Assembly: GCF_008725655.1 (NCBI RefSeq)
Contig: NZ_VYXP01000003.1
Coordinates: 248,001 to 312,000, forward strand
Source of the DNA: Marinihelvus fidelis
GTDB lineage: Bacteria; Pseudomonadota; Gammaproteobacteria; Xanthomonadales; SZUA-36
Reading direction: 5' to 3'
DNA: 64,000 nucleotides
Numbering within the stretch: position 1 is the stretch's first letter; each line of letters starts with the position of its first letter. Positions 8,483 to 17,063 of this stretch are shown piece by piece. Under the pieces are notes generated by a model. It worked only from the letters and a program-made list of their open reading frames with translations, searched no databases and was not told the origin of the DNA. The position numbers were made by a program, and so were the translations under genes.

Positions 8483-9553
8483 CTATTTCGGATCTCCACC
8501 TTTCTCAACTGGAGAACGACTTGCAGAAACGTAGTGACTGCTGCGAAGCAAAAACCTTTTTTCAACGAGATGCCACATTGCGACGGCCATCACTAACGTA
8601 GTGAGAGCTCCCGCGGCCAGGTATAGCCATGGATCATCCGCCAACCAGCCGTAGTGGACGAAAACCTGGAGAACCGGAAAATGCAGTATGTAAATACCGT
8701 AGGAGAAATCACCATACTTGCCAAAATTCCCCAGGTAGAAAAACAGCGCAAAGAAAATGACAACCGTGGCGAGCGCAAACGGCTCAAACAGAGGAAAAAG
8801 CCAGTACGAATCGAAAATGAGCACCAGGATGGCCCCCGCCAGGAAGTATCCGGCCCATCGCTCAAAAAACTTGAGCTGATAGTAGAAAAACGCCCCCGCA
8901 CAAAAAAAGGACAACTGCCCTGGAAGCTGCCGGCCAAGCCGCAGGTAGACGCTATCTCCTGTCTTCTCTGCCAGCCATGCGAACAAGACGACGTAGGATA
9001 TTGACCCGACATAGGCAATGGCGAGAACGGCCAGGGTTCCAAACCGCCGGAAAAGCATCACGAAGAGCGGAACGCTCAGGTAAAACATGACTTCGATTTT
9101 TAGGGTCCACAACGCACCATTCACGGTGTTGACCGGGTTGGTCTCGAAGACTCCGGGAAGCGTATGTTGGAAAAAATTCAGGAACGAGAGGTTCGCAACT
9201 ACATATCCGACCCAGGAAACTGTGAAATAGTCAGTTACGGAGTTTGAACTGACCCCTAGTAAACCGACAGCGCATAGCATGACCGCCACGAAATATGCCG
9301 GGTAAATCCGACGAATCCGTTTACTGGCGTAAGTTGTGTTTGACGATGATCGCTCATAGCTCATGAAGATCAAAAAGCCGCTCACAACAAAGAACGCTTC
9401 CACCGCAACCCGGGTGGATAAAACACTATCGATCCACGCCAGTGGCTGGTATTCGGAAAGCTGATATGCATGAACCAGGCAGACCGTTCCCGCGAACAAC
9501 AGACGCAGTAAGTCAAAGTTGTTCGTTGTCAGTCGGGGGCTATCTGGGAGCAA
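8483..9553 (-). CDS. Acyltransferase 3 family membrane protein
   Basis: A ~356-residue integral-membrane acyltransferase (OatA/ExoZ/WecH-type) that O-acetylates cell-surface sugars. It begins with NNFDLLRLLFAG, then FFVVSGFLIF, SKRIRRIYPAY and GALWTLKIEVMFYLSVPLF, the conserved family blocks, with about ten hydrophobic helices. The longest frame starts at a TTG at 9643, but TTG 9553 has a perfect AGGAGG five bases upstream and puts the N-terminus at the family position, so I prefer it. Base composition is visibly poorer in G+C than the flanking uronate genes, supporting recent acquisition. Target glycan unknown; no glycosyltransferase is adjacent. Confidence 0.86.
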   Translation of the reverse strand: MLPDSPRLTTNNFDLLRLLFAGTVCLVHAYQLSEYQPLAWIDSVLSTRVAVEAFFVVSGFLIFMSYERSSSNTTYASKRIRRIYPAYFVAVMLCAVGLLGVSSNSVTDYFTVSWVGYVVANLSFLNFFQHTLPGVFETNPVNTVNGALWTLKIEVMFYLSVPLFVMLFRRFGTLAVLAIAYVGSISYVVLFAWLAEKTGDSVYLRLGRQLPGQLSFFCAGAFFYYQLKFFERWAGYFLAGAILVLIFDSYWLFPLFEPFALATVVIFFALFFYLGNFGKYGDFSYGIYILHFPVLQVFVHYGWLADDPWLYLAAGALTTLVMAVAMWHLVEKRFLLRSSHYVSASRSPVEKGGDPK

Positions 9554-9655
9554 AACGGCCTCCTGGCTATTTAACAAGAACGTGCGCGCAGAAACGCCGA
9601 AGCCAAACTTTATGCCCCACTCAGAAGCGTCGTTGAGGCCCAATTCTGCAATTCG

Positions 9656-10219
9656 TCATAGCTTTTCAATGATACCTCCCGTATTCACGCACCCAGGCTT
9701 GATCACCTTTGCGTTGATGCCGCGCAGGTTCAACAACTTGCCCTCCTCCGAGTTGACGAACTTGGCCGCGTCCAACCCGAAACGGTCTATGAACTTTCGA
9801 CAGCCGAGGTGCGGTATATCCGTGACTTCGATCATGGCATCGCCCAACGACAGGCGTGATCCCGGCGGCAGGTTGTCGGCACTCAGGTCCAGGTCGACGT
9901 AGAACTGATCACCCGCCAGGGGCCAGTTTTCGCGTGGCCCCGCGATGAGCTCGATTACCCTGGCATTCATCAGGTTCAATTGCATTCCTGGGTGAGCACT
10001 TCCGTCTTGCGTGGCACGGGACCCACGCACCAGCCAGTTGTCGCCGACCAGGCCTCGATCCAGATCAAGCTCAGCCCGGTCCAGAACCTCGCGTTTATTC
10101 GTTTCCGGGCGCCGGACGATCAACTCTATTGTTCCAAGGTCGGCCGGCGACTCGCGGATGATCCCCAACCCCGCGACCAGGTCGGCCATGGAACGAACTT
10201 CAACCATGGACGGTGGCAT
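9656..10219 (-). CDS. MOSC-domain protein
   Basis: Resembles the MOSC (molybdenum cofactor sulfurase C-terminal) domain proteins, sulfur-carrier or Moco-linked enzymes such as YiiM. Visible features are an N-terminal half containing DLDRGLVGDNWLVRG, the LNLMNARVIELIAG strand, the beta-barrel segment PPGSRLSLGDAMIEVTDIPHLGC with a conserved cysteine, and the closing LRGINAKVIKPGCVNTGG. ATG 10219 has an AGAGGAG Shine-Dalgarno sequence four bases upstream; the alternative ATG 10237 overlaps the upstream nitrilase stop as ATGA. It forms a two-gene unit with the nitrilase-family gene. Function within the block is unknown. Confidence 0.8.
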   Translation of the reverse strand: MPPSMVEVRSMADLVAGLGIIRESPADLGTIELIVRRPETNKREVLDRAELDLDRGLVGDNWLVRGSRATQDGSAHPGMQLNLMNARVIELIAGPRENWPLAGDQFYVDLDLSADNLPPGSRLSLGDAMIEVTDIPHLGCRKFIDRFGLDAAKFVNSEEGKLLNLRGINAKVIKPGCVNTGGIIEKL

Positions 10220-10233
10220 AAAGCTCCTCTTGC

Positions 10234-10959
10234 TCATGGAACAGTCGCGGGACCGTCCGCCGCGAGGTCGACAAACAGGATGCCTTCCCCGGCAGCTTCC
10301 AGGCCGTCGATCCGCTGCCCCTCGACGCTCCAGGCCGTTGACTGACCGGCAGCTTCGAACGCTTCACAGTGCCCTGTCGCGTTGGCCATGACGACGGTCA
10401 GCCGGAGTTGCTTAGAAATACTGGGAAAATAGGACATGGCCTTTTCGATACCCCCCTGCGACTTTGCCACGCTGGCCAGGTAGACATCAGCACCCTGCCT
10501 CGACGCGGCCTTCGCGTGGTGCGACTGAAGCGCTTCGAAACAGATGGCGGGCGACATTTTGTGACCACACCACTCGAGCAAGCTCGACGCGTCACCTGGA
10601 ACGAAGAACGCCTCTTCATCAGGGTGCAGGGTTTGCTTGACATAGACCCGTCGCTGCTTTCCCGGCGATATCCAGGCCATGGCAATCTGCACGCCCAGCG
10701 GGACCCTCAGGGGAAGCCCAACGCCGATCAACAGGCCATGCTCGTCACTGCACTGCTGAAACACATCGAGCCTTGAATCGTCGATGGACATGGCGAGTTC
10801 ACCGGCCATCCCGGGTTGGTAGCCTGTGAGAGACAGTTCCGGAAAAAACACGACCTGCGCGCCGCCGGCGACCGCCTTTTCGATCCATTCCAGGTGACGG
10901 TCGATGTTCGTGGCGATGTCGCCGGCCACGGACGCGCACTGGACCGCGCAAATGATCAC
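10234..10959 (-). CDS. Carbon-nitrogen hydrolase (nitrilase superfamily)
   Basis: A 241-residue amidase/nitrilase-fold protein. The catalytic triad is visible: Glu in FFPELSLTGY, Lys in RRVYVKQTLHPDE and Cys in MSPAICFEAL, with a conserved N-terminal strand IICAVQCASVAGD. It hydrolyses a C-N bond of an amide or N-carbamoyl compound, or transfers an acyl group; the substrate cannot be deduced. It is slightly shorter than typical (~260-280 residues). Its stop overlaps the alternative MOSC start, so the two are probably coupled. It lies 16 bases beyond the manD stop on the same strand, marking the right edge of the inserted block. Confidence 0.86.
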   Translation of the reverse strand: MIICAVQCASVAGDIATNIDRHLEWIEKAVAGGAQVVFFPELSLTGYQPGMAGELAMSIDDSRLDVFQQCSDEHGLLIGVGLPLRVPLGVQIAMAWISPGKQRRVYVKQTLHPDEEAFFVPGDASSLLEWCGHKMSPAICFEALQSHHAKAASRQGADVYLASVAKSQGGIEKAMSYFPSISKQLRLTVVMANATGHCEAFEAAGQSTAWSVEGQRIDGLEAAGEGILFVDLAADGPATVP

Positions 10960-10975
10960 GATGTTGTCGCGACGT

Positions 10976-12184
10976 TTACCAGGACCAGGCTGTACCGTCG
11001 CGCAACTGCGCTACCGGCAAACTCGCCGCCTGGTAGGGGTACTCACTCGCCATCGACTCGTCGAGTTCAACGCCGTGACCCGGCGCCTCACCCGGGTGCA
11101 ACATCCCATCGGCAAAGGTGTACGCGTGCGGGAACATCGCGTCGGTTTCCTCGTTGTGGCGCATGTATTCCTGCAGGCCGAAGTTGGGTACCCAGAGGCC
11201 GAAGTGCAGCGCCACGCCCATGGTGACCGGCGACAGGTCGGTGGCGCCGTGGCAGCCGGTGCGCACCTGGAAGGCATCGGCGAACAGCGCGATCTGGCGC
11301 ATGTGGGTCAGACCGCCGCAGCGCTGCACGCTGGTGCGCACGTAGTCAATCAGCTGCTCGCTGACCAGCACGCGGAAATCCTGCAGGTGGTTAAGCACTT
11401 CGCCGGTCGCGATCGGCGTGGTGGTGTGCTGGCGGATCAGGCGGAAGCTTTCCGGGTTGTCGGCCGGGGTGGGATCTTCCAGCCACCCCAGCCGGAATGG
11501 TTCCAGTGACTTGCCCAGCGCTGCGGCTTCCTGCGGGGTCAGGCGGTGATGAACGTCGTGCAGCAGCTTCAGGTGCGGACCGAACTGCTTGCGCGCCTGG
11601 GCGAACAGTTCGGGGATGAAATCCAGGTATTCCGGTGTTGACCAGGTTTCCATCGGTGGCAGGCCACGCTCGGCCGGTTCGTAATACAGCTTGCCCTTGG
11701 CCACGCCGTAGGCCTTGTCCAGGCCGGGGATGGCGCACTGCAGGCGCACGGCCTGGTAGCCCATCGCTACATAATTCTCGACCTCGGAGAGGCAGTCGTC
11801 GATGGACTTGCCATTGGCGTGACCGTAGACCGTCACGCCGGTGCGGCTGGCGCCGCCCAGCAACTGGTACAGCGGCAGGCCGGCCTGCTTGGCCTTGATG
11901 TCCCATAGCGCCATGTCGACGGCGGCAATCGCGGTCATGGTCACCGGTCCGCGGCGCCAGTAGGCACCCTTGTACAGCGACTGCCAGACATGCTCGATGC
12001 GTTCGGCGTCCTGGCCCAGCAGCCACGGGATCACGTGTTCTTCCAGGTAAGCCACCACCGCTTTTTCGCGGCCATTGAGTGTGGCATCGCCCAGCCCGGT
12101 CAGGCCGGTGTCGGTGGTGATCTTCAGGGTGGCGAAATTGCGTCCGGGGCTGGACAGGATGACGCGCGCTTCGGTGATTTTCAT
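10976..12184 (-). CDS. manD: D-mannonate dehydratase, enolase superfamily (ManD)
   Basis: 402 residues, the length of ManD enzymes, which dehydrate D-mannonate to 2-keto-3-deoxygluconate with Mg2+. Enolase-superfamily metal ligands are seen in [11 protein letters not shown] (Asp plus a His), GWLEDPTP (Glu) and PIATGEVLN (Glu), with the catalytic His of [13 protein letters not shown]. The ManD-specific loop [19 protein letters not shown] and the [16 protein letters not shown] tail are present. Because this family also contains low-activity gluconate dehydratases, the assignment leans on the divergent uxaC-uxuB pair, which would make its substrate. Start ATG 12184 follows a GGAGGGCAAC Shine-Dalgarno sequence. 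Confidence 0.9.
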   Translation of the reverse strand: MKITEARVILSSPGRNFATLKITTDTGLTGLGDATLNGREKAVVAYLEEHVIPWLLGQDAERIEHVWQSLYKGAYWRRGPVTMTAIAAVDMALWDIKAKQAGLPLYQLLGGASRTGVTVYGHANGKSIDDCLSEVENYVAMGYQAVRLQCAIPGLDKAYGVAKGKLYYEPAERGLPPMETWSTPEYLDFIPELFAQARKQFGPHLKLLHDVHHRLTPQEAAALGKSLEPFRLGWLEDPTPADNPESFRLIRQHTTTPIATGEVLNHLQDFRVLVSEQLIDYVRTSVQRCGGLTHMRQIALFADAFQVRTGCHGATDLSPVTMGVALHFGLWVPNFGLQEYMRHNEETDAMFPHAYTFADGMLHPGEAPGHGVELDESMASEYPYQAASLPVAQLRDGTAWSW

Positions 12185-12219
12185 TGTTGCCCTCCAGGCG
12201 GGCTGTACTCGTTTTCATC

Positions 12220-12248
12220 TTGACACCGGTATGCCCCGCGGGGATGCT
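12220..12248 (+). promoter_or_regulatory. Candidate uxaC-uxuB promoter in the divergent manD/uxaC region
   Basis: TTGACA (12220-12225, perfect -35 consensus), a 17-base spacer and GATGCT (12243-12248) as a weak -10. A perfect CCCCGCGGGG palindrome sits in the spacer and could be an operator for a uronate-responsive regulator; no such regulator is encoded nearby. Predicted transcription start ~110 bases before the uxaC ATG. Confidence 0.5.
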
Positions 12249-12367
12249 TGGTGGCTTCCACGCCGGGGCCTCGTGTCACGATTCTGACGGCCCGGGCTAA
12301 ACGTTTCAATGCGCCCGTACCTGTTGTGCGGCGCGCCGACAGCAAAACAGGAAAGACTTCCCACATC

Positions 12368-13774
12368 ATGGCTCTTCTGCATCCGGACCGGTTGTTTCCG
12401 GCCCACCCCGAGACCCGGGACATCGCCCGTTCGCTCTACGAGCGCGTCAGGGACCTGCCCATCGTCAGCCCGCATGGGCACACGGACCCATCCTGGTTCG
12501 CGCTGAATGAACCTTTCAGTGACGCCGCCAACCTGCTGATCACCCCGGACCACTACCTGTTCCGGATGCTCTACAGCCAGGGTGTGCCGCTGCAGCAACT
12601 GGGTGTACCGGATGCTAACGGGCAACAGCCGGACGTGGACCCGCGCGAGGTCTGGCGCCTGTTTGCGAAACACTGGTACCTGTTTGCCGGCACCCCGTCC
12701 CGCATCTGGCTGGATCATGTATTCCAGAATGTCTTCGGCATTGATGAACGACTTTCCGCCGATACCGCCGATGGCATCTTCGACCACATCGGTGAGTGCC
12801 TGGCGAAGGATGATTTCCGGCCGCGTGCCTTGTTCGAGCGCTTCAATATCGAAGTCATCGCGACGACCGAGTCTCCGCTGGATGACCTGCGCCATCACGA
12901 CACCATCCGCGCCAGCGGCTGGAGCGGCAAGGTGGTCACCGCATTCCGCCCGGACCCCGTGGTTGACCCTGAATTCGAAGGTTTCAACGACAACGTCGAC
13001 CGCCTGGGCGAAATCACCGGCGAGGACACCAGCACCTGGAAAGGCTACCTGGCGGCGCTGCGCAACCGGCGCGCCTATTTCATGGAGCGCGGCGCGACGT
13101 CAACCGACCATGGGCACCCGACGGCGCGAACCGAGAACCTGTCGCAGGACGAGGCCGAAGCCCTGTTCAATTCCGTCCGCGCCGGGCTGGAGTATGCCGC
13201 CGATGCCGAGCGCTTCCGCGGGCAGATGCTGACCGAGATGGCACGCATGAGCCTGGACGATGGCCTGGTGATGCAGATTCATCCGGGCTCGTTCCGCAAC
13301 CACAACGAGTGGCTGTTCAGGAACTATGGCCGCGACAAGGGTGCCGATATCCCGATGGCGACCGACTACGTCAACGACCTGAAGCCGTTGCTGGATGCTT
13401 TCGGCAACGAGCGCGACCTGTCGATCATCCTGTTCACGCTGGACGAAACCGTCTACAGCCGCGAACTGGCACCGCTGGCCGGCCACTACCCGTGCCTGAA
13501 GCTGGGTCCGTCCTGGTGGTTCCATGACAGCCCCGAAGGCATGCGCCGGTTCCGTAGCCAGGTGACCGAGACCGCCGGCCTGTACAACACCGTCGGCTTC
13601 AACGACGACACCCGCGCGTTCCTGTCGATCCCGGCGCGCCATGACCTCAGCCGCCGCATCGACTGTGGCTGGCTGGCGGAGATGGTGGCCGAGCACCGCA
13701 TCGAGCTGGACGTGGCCGAAGACCTGGCGCCCAAACTCGCCTACCAGTTCGCCAAGGACGCCTACAAGTTGTGA
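12368..13774 (+). CDS. uxaC: Glucuronate/uronate isomerase (UxaC)
   Basis: A 468-residue uronate isomerase of the amidohydrolase superfamily, converting D-glucuronate to D-fructuronate (or galacturonate to tagaturonate). The metal-binding H-x-H is in VSPHGHTDPSWF near residue 35. Other family blocks are DHYLFRMLYSQGV, HWYLFAGTPSRIWLDHVF, EVIATTESPLDDL, MQIHPGSFRNHNEWLF, KLGPSWWFHDSPEGM and GFNDDTRAFLSIPARHDLSRR. The frame is open to 12248, but ATG 12368 gives the family length and has AGGAAAG upstream. It overlaps the next gene by GTGA, indicating coupling. Confidence 0.95.
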   Translation: MALLHPDRLFPAHPETRDIARSLYERVRDLPIVSPHGHTDPSWFALNEPFSDAANLLITPDHYLFRMLYSQGVPLQQLGVPDANGQQPDVDPREVWRLFAKHWYLFAGTPSRIWLDHVFQNVFGIDERLSADTADGIFDHIGECLAKDDFRPRALFERFNIEVIATTESPLDDLRHHDTIRASGWSGKVVTAFRPDPVVDPEFEGFNDNVDRLGEITGEDTSTWKGYLAALRNRRAYFMERGATSTDHGHPTARTENLSQDEAEALFNSVRAGLEYAADAERFRGQMLTEMARMSLDDGLVMQIHPGSFRNHNEWLFRNYGRDKGADIPMATDYVNDLKPLLDAFGNERDLSIILFTLDETVYSRELAPLAGHYPCLKLGPSWWFHDSPEGMRRFRSQVTETAGLYNTVGFNDDTRAFLSIPARHDLSRRIDCGWLAEMVAEHRIELDVAEDLAPKLAYQFAKDAYKL

Positions 13775-15249
13775 CGACTGTTTCCAGGCTCGACGCCGGC
13801 CAGTTGGACGGGCTGCCCGGATCGGCCCGACAACCCTGCTATGACCACAATGCGACGACCATCGGCGTGGTTCACCTGGGGCTGGGCGCTTTCCACCGTG
13901 CCCACCAGGCGGTTTTCTTCGATGACCTCCTGGCCGCCGGCGAGTCGGGCTGGGCCATTGCCGGCGTGTCGATGCGCAGTGCCGGCGTGCGCGACCAGCT
14001 GGCGCCGCAGGATGGGTTGTACACGCTGGTCTCGCTGGATGGCGACCAGGTAGAGGACCGCATCATCGGCGCGATTTCCGAAGCATTGTTCCTGGGTGAA
14101 GAGCGTGAGCGCGTCGACGAGTTGCTGGCCTCTGCGGACACGAAGCTGGTCACCTTGACGGTCACCGAAAAAGCCTACTGCCTGGCCTCGCTGGATGGCG
14201 GCCTGGATTTCGACCACCCCGGTATCGTCCATGACGTGGCGCACCCGGACACGCCGGGGACCGTACCCGGATTACTGTGCCGCGCCCTGGCCCGCCGTCG
14301 TCACGAAGGCCTGGCACCGCCAACCATCATGTCCTGCGATAACCTGCCGAACAACAGCACCCGGCTGCGCCGCGCCATCCTCGACTTCGCTGACCGGGCA
14401 GAGCCGGGGCTGGGCGACTGGTTGCGCGCCGAAGGCGCCTTCCCCAACACCATGGTCGACCGCATCGTGCCGCGCACGACCGAGGCCGATCGCGAAGCCC
14501 TGGCCACGCGCCTGGGCGTCGACGACCACGGCATGGTCAAGGCCGAGCCGTTCACGCAGTGGGTGATCGAAGATCGTTTCTGCAATGGTCGTCCGCCGCT
14601 GGACCGGGTTGGCGCCACACTGGTTGACGATGTCGAGCCCTATGAACTGATGAAGCTACGCTTTGTACTCGGTTCACACTCGTCCATCGCCTACCTGGCC
14701 TGCCTGGCGGGCATCAAGTACGTGCACGATGCCATGGACACTGCCATCGGTGACCTGGTCGCGCAGATGATGGAGCACGAAGCGCAGCCGGTCACCGCCC
14801 TACCCCCTGGATTCGATATCGCCGCCTACCGCGCCACGTTGCTGGCGCGCTTCAGCAACGCCGGCATCATGCACCTGGCGGCGCAGATCGCCATGGATGG
14901 GTCGCAAAAAGTGCCGATCAGGTTGCTGGGTACGATTCGCGCCTGTATCGAGGCCGGTCAGCCATTCGACCGGCTGGCGCTGGCTGTTGCGGCGTGGATT
15001 CGTTACGCCAGCGGCACGGGGCTCAATGGCGAATCATTTGACGTCGATGACCCGATGGCCGCCGAGCTGGCCGCGATTGGCCGCGAGGCGGGTGATGATG
15101 ACAAGGCACTACTGGATGGATTCCTTGCGGTACCGGCGATTTTCCCGGCAGAGCTGTCGCAGCACCCGGCATTCCGCGATTCCGTGGGACGTTGGCTGTT
15201 GGCATTAACTGAGGAAGGCGCGCTGGCGTGCGCGGCGCGCGCTGCCTAG
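13771..15249 (+). CDS. uxuB: Mannitol dehydrogenase-family fructuronate reductase (UxuB-like)
   Basis: A 492-residue polyol-specific long-chain dehydrogenase that would reduce D-fructuronate to D-mannonate with NADH, feeding ManD. Family blocks are VVHLGLGAFHRAHQAVFFDD (NAD domain), ITVTEKAYCL-like LTVTEKAYCLA, MSCDNLPNNSTRLR and FPNTMVDRIVPRT. The catalytic segment reads MKLRFVLGSHSSIAYL: the Lys and His are kept, but the position normally occupied by Asn (K-L-R-x-x-N-G-S-H) is Leu. Start is GTG overlapping the uxaC stop. It ends one base short of the convergent sulfatase gene. A related hexonate dehydrogenase (for example UxaB-like) is the main alternative. Confidence 0.88.
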   Translation: MTTVSRLDAGQLDGLPGSARQPCYDHNATTIGVVHLGLGAFHRAHQAVFFDDLLAAGESGWAIAGVSMRSAGVRDQLAPQDGLYTLVSLDGDQVEDRIIGAISEALFLGEERERVDELLASADTKLVTLTVTEKAYCLASLDGGLDFDHPGIVHDVAHPDTPGTVPGLLCRALARRRHEGLAPPTIMSCDNLPNNSTRLRRAILDFADRAEPGLGDWLRAEGAFPNTMVDRIVPRTTEADREALATRLGVDDHGMVKAEPFTQWVIEDRFCNGRPPLDRVGATLVDDVEPYELMKLRFVLGSHSSIAYLACLAGIKYVHDAMDTAIGDLVAQMMEHEAQPVTALPPGFDIAAYRATLLARFSNAGIMHLAAQIAMDGSQKVPIRLLGTIRACIEAGQPFDRLALAVAAWIRYASGTGLNGESFDVDDPMAAELAAIGREAGDDDKALLDGFLAVPAIFPAELSQHPAFRDSVGRWLLALTEEGALACAARAA

Positions 15250-15250
15250 C

Positions 15251-16876
15251 CTACTGATCCGGGGGCTGCTTTTCTTTTGCTTTGCGCTGCTGCAGGCGCT
15301 TGCGATCAGGCACCATGAAGTCACGTAGCCCGTCATCCTCCGGGGTCTTCAGCCAGTCCGGTGGAAATGGCGCGGCCGGAGAGCCTTCACGATTGCGCGA
15401 GTGTGCGCCGGGGCCCCACTTCTCGGTGTAAGGGATCACGTGTGCACGGTCATTGTTGGCCAGGCGCTTGAACAACTCCTCGCGCATTCGCACGCGGACA
15501 TCCAGGAACTGCGGATCCTCGATCAGGTTGTTCATTTCCCGGGGGTCGTTCTCCAGGTCATAGAGTTCTTCGATGTCCCAGACGCCGTGGTACTGGATCA
15601 GCTTGAAGCGCTCCGTTCGCAGCGCGAACGTCGTCGGCGTCATCGGGTAATTGAACTCCCAGTAATACTCGTAGAGCAGGTCGTCGCGCCAGTCCGGCAG
15701 GCTCTTGCCCTGCGCCAGCGGCAGCATGCTGGCGCCCTCGAACTGCGGCGGCATGGTGTCCACACCGGCGATGTCCAGAACGGTCGGTCCGATATCGATA
15801 CCGGCGACGATCCTGTCCACGGTGCGGCCCGGCTCATCGATGCCCGGGTAACGCATCAGCATCGGTACACGCATCGACTCCTCGTAGGCATTGCGCTTGT
15901 CGATCAGGCCGTGCTCACCGAACATGAAGCCGTTGTCGCCCATCAGGATGACGATGGTGTCGTCGGCAAGATCGTTGCCTTCCAGCCAGTCCTGGATGCG
16001 GCCAATGCTGTCGTCGACGGCGGTCAGCGCGCGGTGGTACTGGCGCTTGTACTCCTGCACATCCAGGGTGCTGTGATAGGGAAAATCGACGCCATGCCAG
16101 CTATTGCGCTGGTTCTTCACCCACATTGGCTTGCCGCGATAGTTCTCTTCGGTATCCGCCTGGCTGGCCGGCACCGGGATCTCGGCTTCGGCGTAGAGGT
16201 TCTCGTAGCGCCTGGGCGGCTTGAAGTCAGCATGTACCGCCTTGTGCGACAGGTAGACGAAAAACGGCTTGTCGTCATCACGCAGGCGCTGCAGCCAGTC
16301 GATGGTGTAGTCCGTCAGCTCGTCGGTGATGTAGCCGGTCTGCGGTACGCGCTCGCCGTTGATATTGAAGGTATTGACCTTGCCGTTGCGCTTTACCGGG
16401 TAGTAGTGCCCCTGCCCTGCAAAGCTCAGCCAGTGATCGAAACCCGGCTGGGGGCGATCGAGCTCGCCATGCGACGAACCGGCCTCGCCCATGTGCCACT
16501 TGCCGAAAAACGCGGTCTGGTACCCCTGCTCTTGCAGGTATTCCGGGAAAAAGCGCGCGCCTGAGCTGACACCGGAGTTGTTATCTACCACGCCGTGGTT
16601 ATGCATGTACTGCCCGGTGAGGATCGATGCGCGGCTCGGCGAGCAAAGTGACGTGGTCACGAAGGCATTGCGAAAATGCACGCCCTCGGCCGCCATGGCG
16701 TCGATGTGCGGCGTCTGCAGGATGGGGTTCAGGAACCCCATTTCATCGTAGCGCTGGTCGTCGGTCAGGATGAAAATGACATTGCGCGGTGCCGCGCTTG
16801 CCTCTGCCGTAACGATAAACAGCCCGGCCAGGCACAAGGCAACCTGGAACAGGCGGGGCAGGTCGTGGAACTTCAA
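15251..16876 (-). CDS. Secreted sulfatase (type I, formylglycine-dependent)
   Basis: A ~541-residue exported sulfatase hydrolysing sulfate esters, probably of polysaccharides. A signal peptide (LFQVALCLAGLFIVTAEASA) is followed by RNVIFILTDDQRYDEMGF with the metal-binding Asp pair. The signature TSLCSPSRASILTGQY carries the Cys that must be oxidised to formylglycine, and FFGKWHMGE and MGDNGFMFGEHGLIDKR follow. The frame continues upstream through unrelated sequence; a TTG at 16876, eight bases after the preceding lipoprotein's TGA, starts just before the signal peptide and is the likely initiation codon. I find no canonical formylglycine-generating enzyme in this window, so maturation must come from elsewhere. 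Confidence 0.9.
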   Translation of the reverse strand: MKFHDLPRLFQVALCLAGLFIVTAEASAAPRNVIFILTDDQRYDEMGFLNPILQTPHIDAMAAEGVHFRNAFVTTSLCSPSRASILTGQYMHNHGVVDNNSGVSSGARFFPEYLQEQGYQTAFFGKWHMGEAGSSHGELDRPQPGFDHWLSFAGQGHYYPVKRNGKVNTFNINGERVPQTGYITDELTDYTIDWLQRLRDDDKPFFVYLSHKAVHADFKPPRRYENLYAEAEIPVPASQADTEENYRGKPMWVKNQRNSWHGVDFPYHSTLDVQEYKRQYHRALTAVDDSIGRIQDWLEGNDLADDTIVILMGDNGFMFGEHGLIDKRNAYEESMRVPMLMRYPGIDEPGRTVDRIVAGIDIGPTVLDIAGVDTMPPQFEGASMLPLAQGKSLPDWRDDLLYEYYWEFNYPMTPTTFALRTERFKLIQYHGVWDIEELYDLENDPREMNNLIEDPQFLDVRVRMREELFKRLANNDRAHVIPYTEKWGPGAHSRNREGSPAAPFPPDWLKTPEDDGLRDFMVPDRKRLQQRKAKEKQPPDQ

Positions 16877-16884
16877 CGAATCGC

Positions 16885-17052
16885 TCAGTACCAGCGATTG
16901 CCGCCGATGCTCATGTACCCGTGGTCGCCGATGGGCACACCCACATTCAGGCCGACACCGACATTGCCACTGCAGCCAGACAGCGCCAGCGTCGCAATGA
17001 CCAACAGGCTGGTGCCCAACCATTTGATCCGGTTTTTCATCTGGGATTTCAT
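16885..17052 (-). CDS. Small glycine-rich lipoprotein
   Basis: A 55-residue predicted lipoprotein: MKSQMKNRIKWLGTSLLV, a hydrophobic stretch and the lipobox LALSGCSG, then a ~30-residue mature part rich in Gly/Val (GNVGVGLNVGVPIGDHGYM). ATG 17052 has an excellent GGGAGATA Shine-Dalgarno sequence that overlaps the stop of the upstream VOC gene, so it is translationally coupled, and its own stop lies eight bases before the sulfatase start. No enzymatic function is visible; the glycine/valine-rich tail resembles small exported proteins of unknown role. Confidence 0.75.
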   Translation of the reverse strand: MKSQMKNRIKWLGTSLLVIATLALSGCSGNVGVGLNVGVPIGDHGYMSIGGNRWY

Positions 17053-17063
17053 GGTTATCTCCC

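Noticed and set aside
15401-16564. Plus-strand frame of 387 codons opposite the sulfatase
   Set aside because: Antisense shadow; the minus-strand frame contains the sulfatase signature and metal-site motifs.
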